From the IMG/VR virus record IMGVR_UViG_3300048591_000435, positions 1 through 38,280 of that record: a stretch of DNA of 38,280 nucleotides; one strand, written 5' to 3'. The notes beneath the pieces were generated by a model. The model was not told where the DNA came from, searched no databases, and was given only the letters and a program-made list of their open reading frames with translations. Position numbers and translations under genes: made by a program. The stretch is from a virus. Positions 36,119-38,280 of this stretch are shown one piece after another. Numbering within the stretch: the first letter of the stretch is position 1; each line of letters begins with the position of its first letter.

Positions 36119-36381
36119 GCCATTGCCCCCACCGGGTAGGTTTTCTCCAACCAGAAGCTCAATGAGTCGTTCGCCTCGCGCAGCTCTGCTTTGAGTTGCA
36201 GCACCTGCGCCTGCAGGTCGCCCGCTACGCCCCGCCAGAGGGCCGCGCCGCCATCCACTATCTCCATGCACGCTGCTACCTCGCGCACCAACACCGACAT
36301 CTCCCCCGGCTCCGCGCAAAACTCGTGGATCTGCGATGCGCCGTTGTCGAATTTCCAGGCGAGCACGAGCGCGGCGGTCAC
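36115..36381 (-). CDS. Small protein with C-terminal coiled coil, 88 aa
   Basis: The GTG start at 36381 is in a GTGA junction. An N-terminal alpha/beta part (ALVLAWKFDNGASQIHEFC) is followed by VREVAACMEIVDGG and a coiled coil (LQAQVLQLKAELREANDSL). It might be a structural or spanin-like partner, but no lipobox or membrane helix is seen. Confidence 0.55.
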   Translation of the reverse strand: MTAALVLAWKFDNGASQIHEFCAEPGEMSVLVREVAACMEIVDGGAALWRGVAGDLQAQVLQLKAELREANDSLSFWLEKTYPVGAMA

Positions 36382-36560
36382 TTGACGTGCCTCACGGGTA
36401 TCGGCCGGGCGCGGTCGGCCCGCTGTTCGATGTGCTCCTTGCACGCCGCACTCCAGTCCTCGAGTGAGCGTTCGGCGCGTTCCGCCACCCGGCACAACTC
36501 TTCGTTTGGCTCCACGTCCCCGACAATCAGCCCCCACCGCGCCAGCAAGTCCCTAAGCAC
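36378..36560 (-). CDS. Small helical protein, 60 aa
   Basis: GTG 36560, with GAGG upstream, opens VLRDLLARWGLIVGDVEPNEELCRVAERAERSLEDWSAAC, two helices joined by a GDVEPNE turn, and a basic end. It overlaps its neighbours by a few bases. Unknown; longer upstream reading is noise. Confidence 0.55.
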   Translation of the reverse strand: MLRDLLARWGLIVGDVEPNEELCRVAERAERSLEDWSAACKEHIEQRADRARPIPVRHVK

Positions 36561-36789
36561 GGTTCGCCTCGCGGATAGCTGCAGTGTTCTCATCGAGGGC
36601 TGTGACGACGCGCTCCACGAGGTCGACCAGTGTGGCCTTGTCTGCGGTGGCTTCCTGCTCGCGGCGGTCCTGGAGGACATTGTTGCGCCGCCAGAGGGCT
36701 GCGATTGCGCCGGCCATCGCGGTGCCTGCAATACCTGCCACTTCCCCCGAGACCGGCGAGATCATGAACAGCGGTTCTACGGCCACCAA
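36553..36789 (-). CDS. Membrane protein with coiled-coil tail, holin/spanin candidate, 78 aa
   Basis: TTG 36789 is preceded by GGGGG seven bases upstream; ATG 36765 is an in-frame alternative. One membrane helix (EVAGIAGTAMAGAIAALW, about 16-33) is followed by RRNNVLQDRREQEATADKATLVDLVERVVTALDE, a long charged coiled coil. This shape is found in small phage lysis proteins such as XhlA-like ones, though there the order is usually reversed. Position just after tail genes and before the amidase supports a lysis role. Confidence 0.55.
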   Translation of the reverse strand: MVAVEPLFMISPVSGEVAGIAGTAMAGAIAALWRRNNVLQDRREQEATADKATLVDLVERVVTALDENTAAIREANRA

Positions 36790-36834
36790 TGTCGTACCCC
36801 CTGTAGCATCGACTCGCCTCCCCTTTAGTGTATC

Positions 36835-37542
36835 TCAGTACCGCCCGAAGCAGCGCCAACGCGACGACGTGTTGTCGTACATGAGTCCGATACCCTCGTT
36901 CGGTGCGAGCGTAATGTCCGCAGGGAACAGGAAGCGGTTTGCAGCGGTCGAAGTCACATCGTTCTTGAGTACGATGTTGAACCCGCCGACGTTGTATAGG
37001 AACAGGATGCGCCCAGATACGCCGCCAGTGATGCCGGTAATGTCTCGGCTTGCATCGGTCGAGAGGCGGAGGACAGTAGACCACCCGAGACTAGTCGGCG
37101 CATAGTCATCCTGGTTTGCGCCTATCTGGGCCGGGCTGATGACCGCTGACGTGCGTAGTTGACCGCGCACCAGATCCATGTACCCCACGCTTCCATCCCC
37201 GGTCAGTTCAAGGTTTAGCGCGGTATCCACGGAGGTTACCGAAGTGAAGTACATCGATGCCGCGTCGGACGCCGCGTTAATCAACCCAGCGATAGCGGCA
37301 ATCGGTGTAACAACGGAAGGATCGGCTACAAGGTCTTCCACAAAAAAGAGTGCTGTCGTGTCGGAAGATGCATCCACCTGGATACCTTTGTTGTCCAGTT
37401 GCATCGCGTTCCCGCCGAACCGCAACGTCCCCGGCACCATCAGTGCCGGATTCAGCAGGTTCTGGAGCAGCGTGTCCAGCGTGAGCCGGATGCTCTGCAA
37501 GTTCTCCTCGACTACGTTCATGCGTTGGGTAAGCGTTGTCAT
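36835..37542 (-). CDS. Fibre-like virion protein with N-terminal coiled coil, 235 aa
   Basis: TQRMNVVEENLQSIRLTLDTLLQNLL is a trimeric-type coiled coil (5-30), followed by beta-rich text (GTLRFGGNAMQLDNKGIQVDASSDTTALFFVEDL) and a Gly/Thr/Asn-rich end with ILFLYNVGGFNIVLKN and RWRCFGRY. This layout fits a short tail fibre or receptor-binding tip. It overlaps the upstream tail gene by ATGA. Bases 36790-36834 before the next gene hold only its ribosome-binding site. Confidence 0.62.
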   Translation of the reverse strand: MTTLTQRMNVVEENLQSIRLTLDTLLQNLLNPALMVPGTLRFGGNAMQLDNKGIQVDASSDTTALFFVEDLVADPSVVTPIAAIAGLINAASDAASMYFTSVTSVDTALNLELTGDGSVGYMDLVRGQLRTSAVISPAQIGANQDDYAPTSLGWSTVLRLSTDASRDITGITGGVSGRILFLYNVGGFNIVLKNDVTSTAANRFLFPADITLAPNEGIGLMYDNTSSRWRCFGRY

Positions 37543-38280
37543 ACCGGCAGTATCCTCCCATTCCTGTCCCGCGCGGGCGTCTCGGTGTACCAGACCTGTA
37601 TGTCCGATTGCCGCCGCCTGCGCACGATTCTCGGCGTGTTCGTCGCCGTGCTGCCACGCGCAAACGCAAGCTCCAGCGCGAACGACTCGTTATTTACCAT
37701 CTTCTCATCCGTGATGGTAATGATGTGAAACCCGTCCGAGTTGATTGCGGGAAGTGCAACGCTCTGCGCCTGCCCGAACTTGTCCGACCACGTGAGCGTT
37801 GGAGTGATGGTTTCGGTCGCGCTACACCCGTCCGTCTCGAACGTGATGTGCTTCACCTGCTTGTCCGTGCCGGGGCTGCGCGTCAACGCGGACAGGTAGA
37901 TAGTGCCCGCCGCCGCGTACGTGCAGTTGGTATCGGAAGGCCCGTAGAAGTGGCGCCCTTCGATCATCCAGCCCGCGTCGTTGTCCAGGCCCACGTACCA
38001 CGTATCGTTCGTCGTGCCGCCCTTCTTCGCGGCCCACTCGATCGCCTCGCACTCCACGCCTGCGTCGAGGGCCAGCATCGGGAAGATCGACACGGGGTTG
38101 CTGTGGTACTCCCACGGCTGCCGCGGGCGTACCCAACAGAGATACGACTGGTCCGCAACCGGGTTGTAGTAGTTCCAGATCCCCCACTGCTCGCTGTACC
38201 CCTGCGCCGTCACCCGCCCATAGACCGGGCTCAGGTTCGTGGGGAAGCGTTCGACGCCGATGCTCTTCGACTCGAGGCCG
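37539..38280 (-). CDS. Tail/receptor-binding protein, C-terminal part (cut by right edge)
   Basis: The frame is open from the right edge, so an internal GTG at 38213 is probably not the start; 246 residues are visible. The text is beta-rich and Trp/Tyr-rich (WGIWNYYNPVADQSYLCWVRP, WYVGLDNDAGWMIEGRHFYG). Features such as ITFETDGCSATETITPTLTWSDKFG and a C-terminal RRRRQSDIQVWYTETPARD are seen in the last domain of large tail proteins. It could belong to the same kind of protein as the BNR gene at the left edge. Confidence 0.65.
   Translation of the reverse strand, partial: GLESKSIGVERFPTNLSPVYGRVTAQGYSEQWGIWNYYNPVADQSYLCWVRPRQPWEYHSNPVSIFPMLALDAGVECEAIEWAAKKGGTTNDTWYVGLDNDAGWMIEGRHFYGPSDTNCTYAAAGTIYLSALTRSPGTDKQVKHITFETDGCSATETITPTLTWSDKFGQAQSVALPAINSDGFHIITITDEKMVNNESFALELAFARGSTATNTPRIVRRRRQSDIQVWYTETPARDRNGRILPV

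Noticed and set aside
1-38280. tRNA genes, integrase, att sites or insertion sequences
   Set aside because: None was seen: no cloverleaf-like segments, no tyrosine or serine recombinase motifs and no transposase motifs. A careful computed search could still find a divergent one.

Overview
The window looks like most of a tailed double-stranded DNA phage genome, or a closely related prophage or metagenomic contig. It has a high GC content and is packed with about 65 genes. Nearly all are read leftwards (minus strand) and many join by 1-22 base overlaps of the ATGA, GTGA or TAATG kind, which implies long polycistronic messages with translational coupling. No integrase, tRNA, rRNA or CRISPR array was seen. 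There is no tape-measure protein; a portal followed by two very large proteins (880 and 1655 aa) before scaffold and capsid fits a short-tailed (podovirus-like) particle with internal ejection proteins. The host is not proven. The Ser/Thr/Pro linker of the secreted protein at 477-1922, the His...CxxC zinc motif in the 23362 gene and promoters placed for leaderless messages make a Chloroflexota-type host a reasonable inference; an actinobacterial host is the main alternative.

Layout in the direction of transcription (right to left). 38280-33312: tail or receptor-binding proteins, small membrane proteins, a DNA methyltransferase, an amidase endolysin, a holin candidate and a transglycosylase-like lysozyme. 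33311-32708: a control gap with one small ORF, two hairpins and a promoter with a palindromic operator. 32707-22362: the early region, starting with a ribbon-helix-helix regulator, followed by many tiny zinc-ribbon and membrane proteins, a pentapeptide-repeat protein, a RecB-like nuclease, an SSB candidate, a second DNA methyltransferase, a primase-polymerase/helicase, a C2H2 zinc-finger protein and a RuvC-type resolvase. 22328-18292: small and large terminase, portal and a zinc ribbon. 18068-10159: a 98-aa protein and the two giant proteins. 9738-7898: scaffold, a zinc ribbon and the major capsid protein. 7879-1: head completion, decoration and tail-appendage genes, two of them paired with FmdB-type zinc ribbons, then a secreted protein and a BNR-repeat protein cut by the left edge.

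Two short genes run against this flow (18138-18287, an RHH-type regulator with its own promoter, and 9990-10157, a membrane protein). Both sit in gaps between virion genes like 'morons'. The most interesting non-coding signals are an iteron-like cluster of seven TTGGCG/CGCCAA sites inside the 3' end of the replication gene (25433-25526), a promoter followed at once by an intrinsic terminator ahead of the scaffold gene (9771-9865), two hairpins that appear to compete for the ribosome-binding site of the 28665 methyltransferase, a 15-bp hairpin that holds a start codon in its loop (22637-22687), and a palindromic operator over the RHH promoter (32715-32747).

The phage seems to replicate with its own prim-pol/helicase, SSB, nuclease and resolvase, protects or marks its DNA with two orphan methyltransferases, packages through a terminase/portal pair, and lyses with amidase plus transglycosylase and small membrane proteins. 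All functional calls are by motif and position reading only; no database search was possible.
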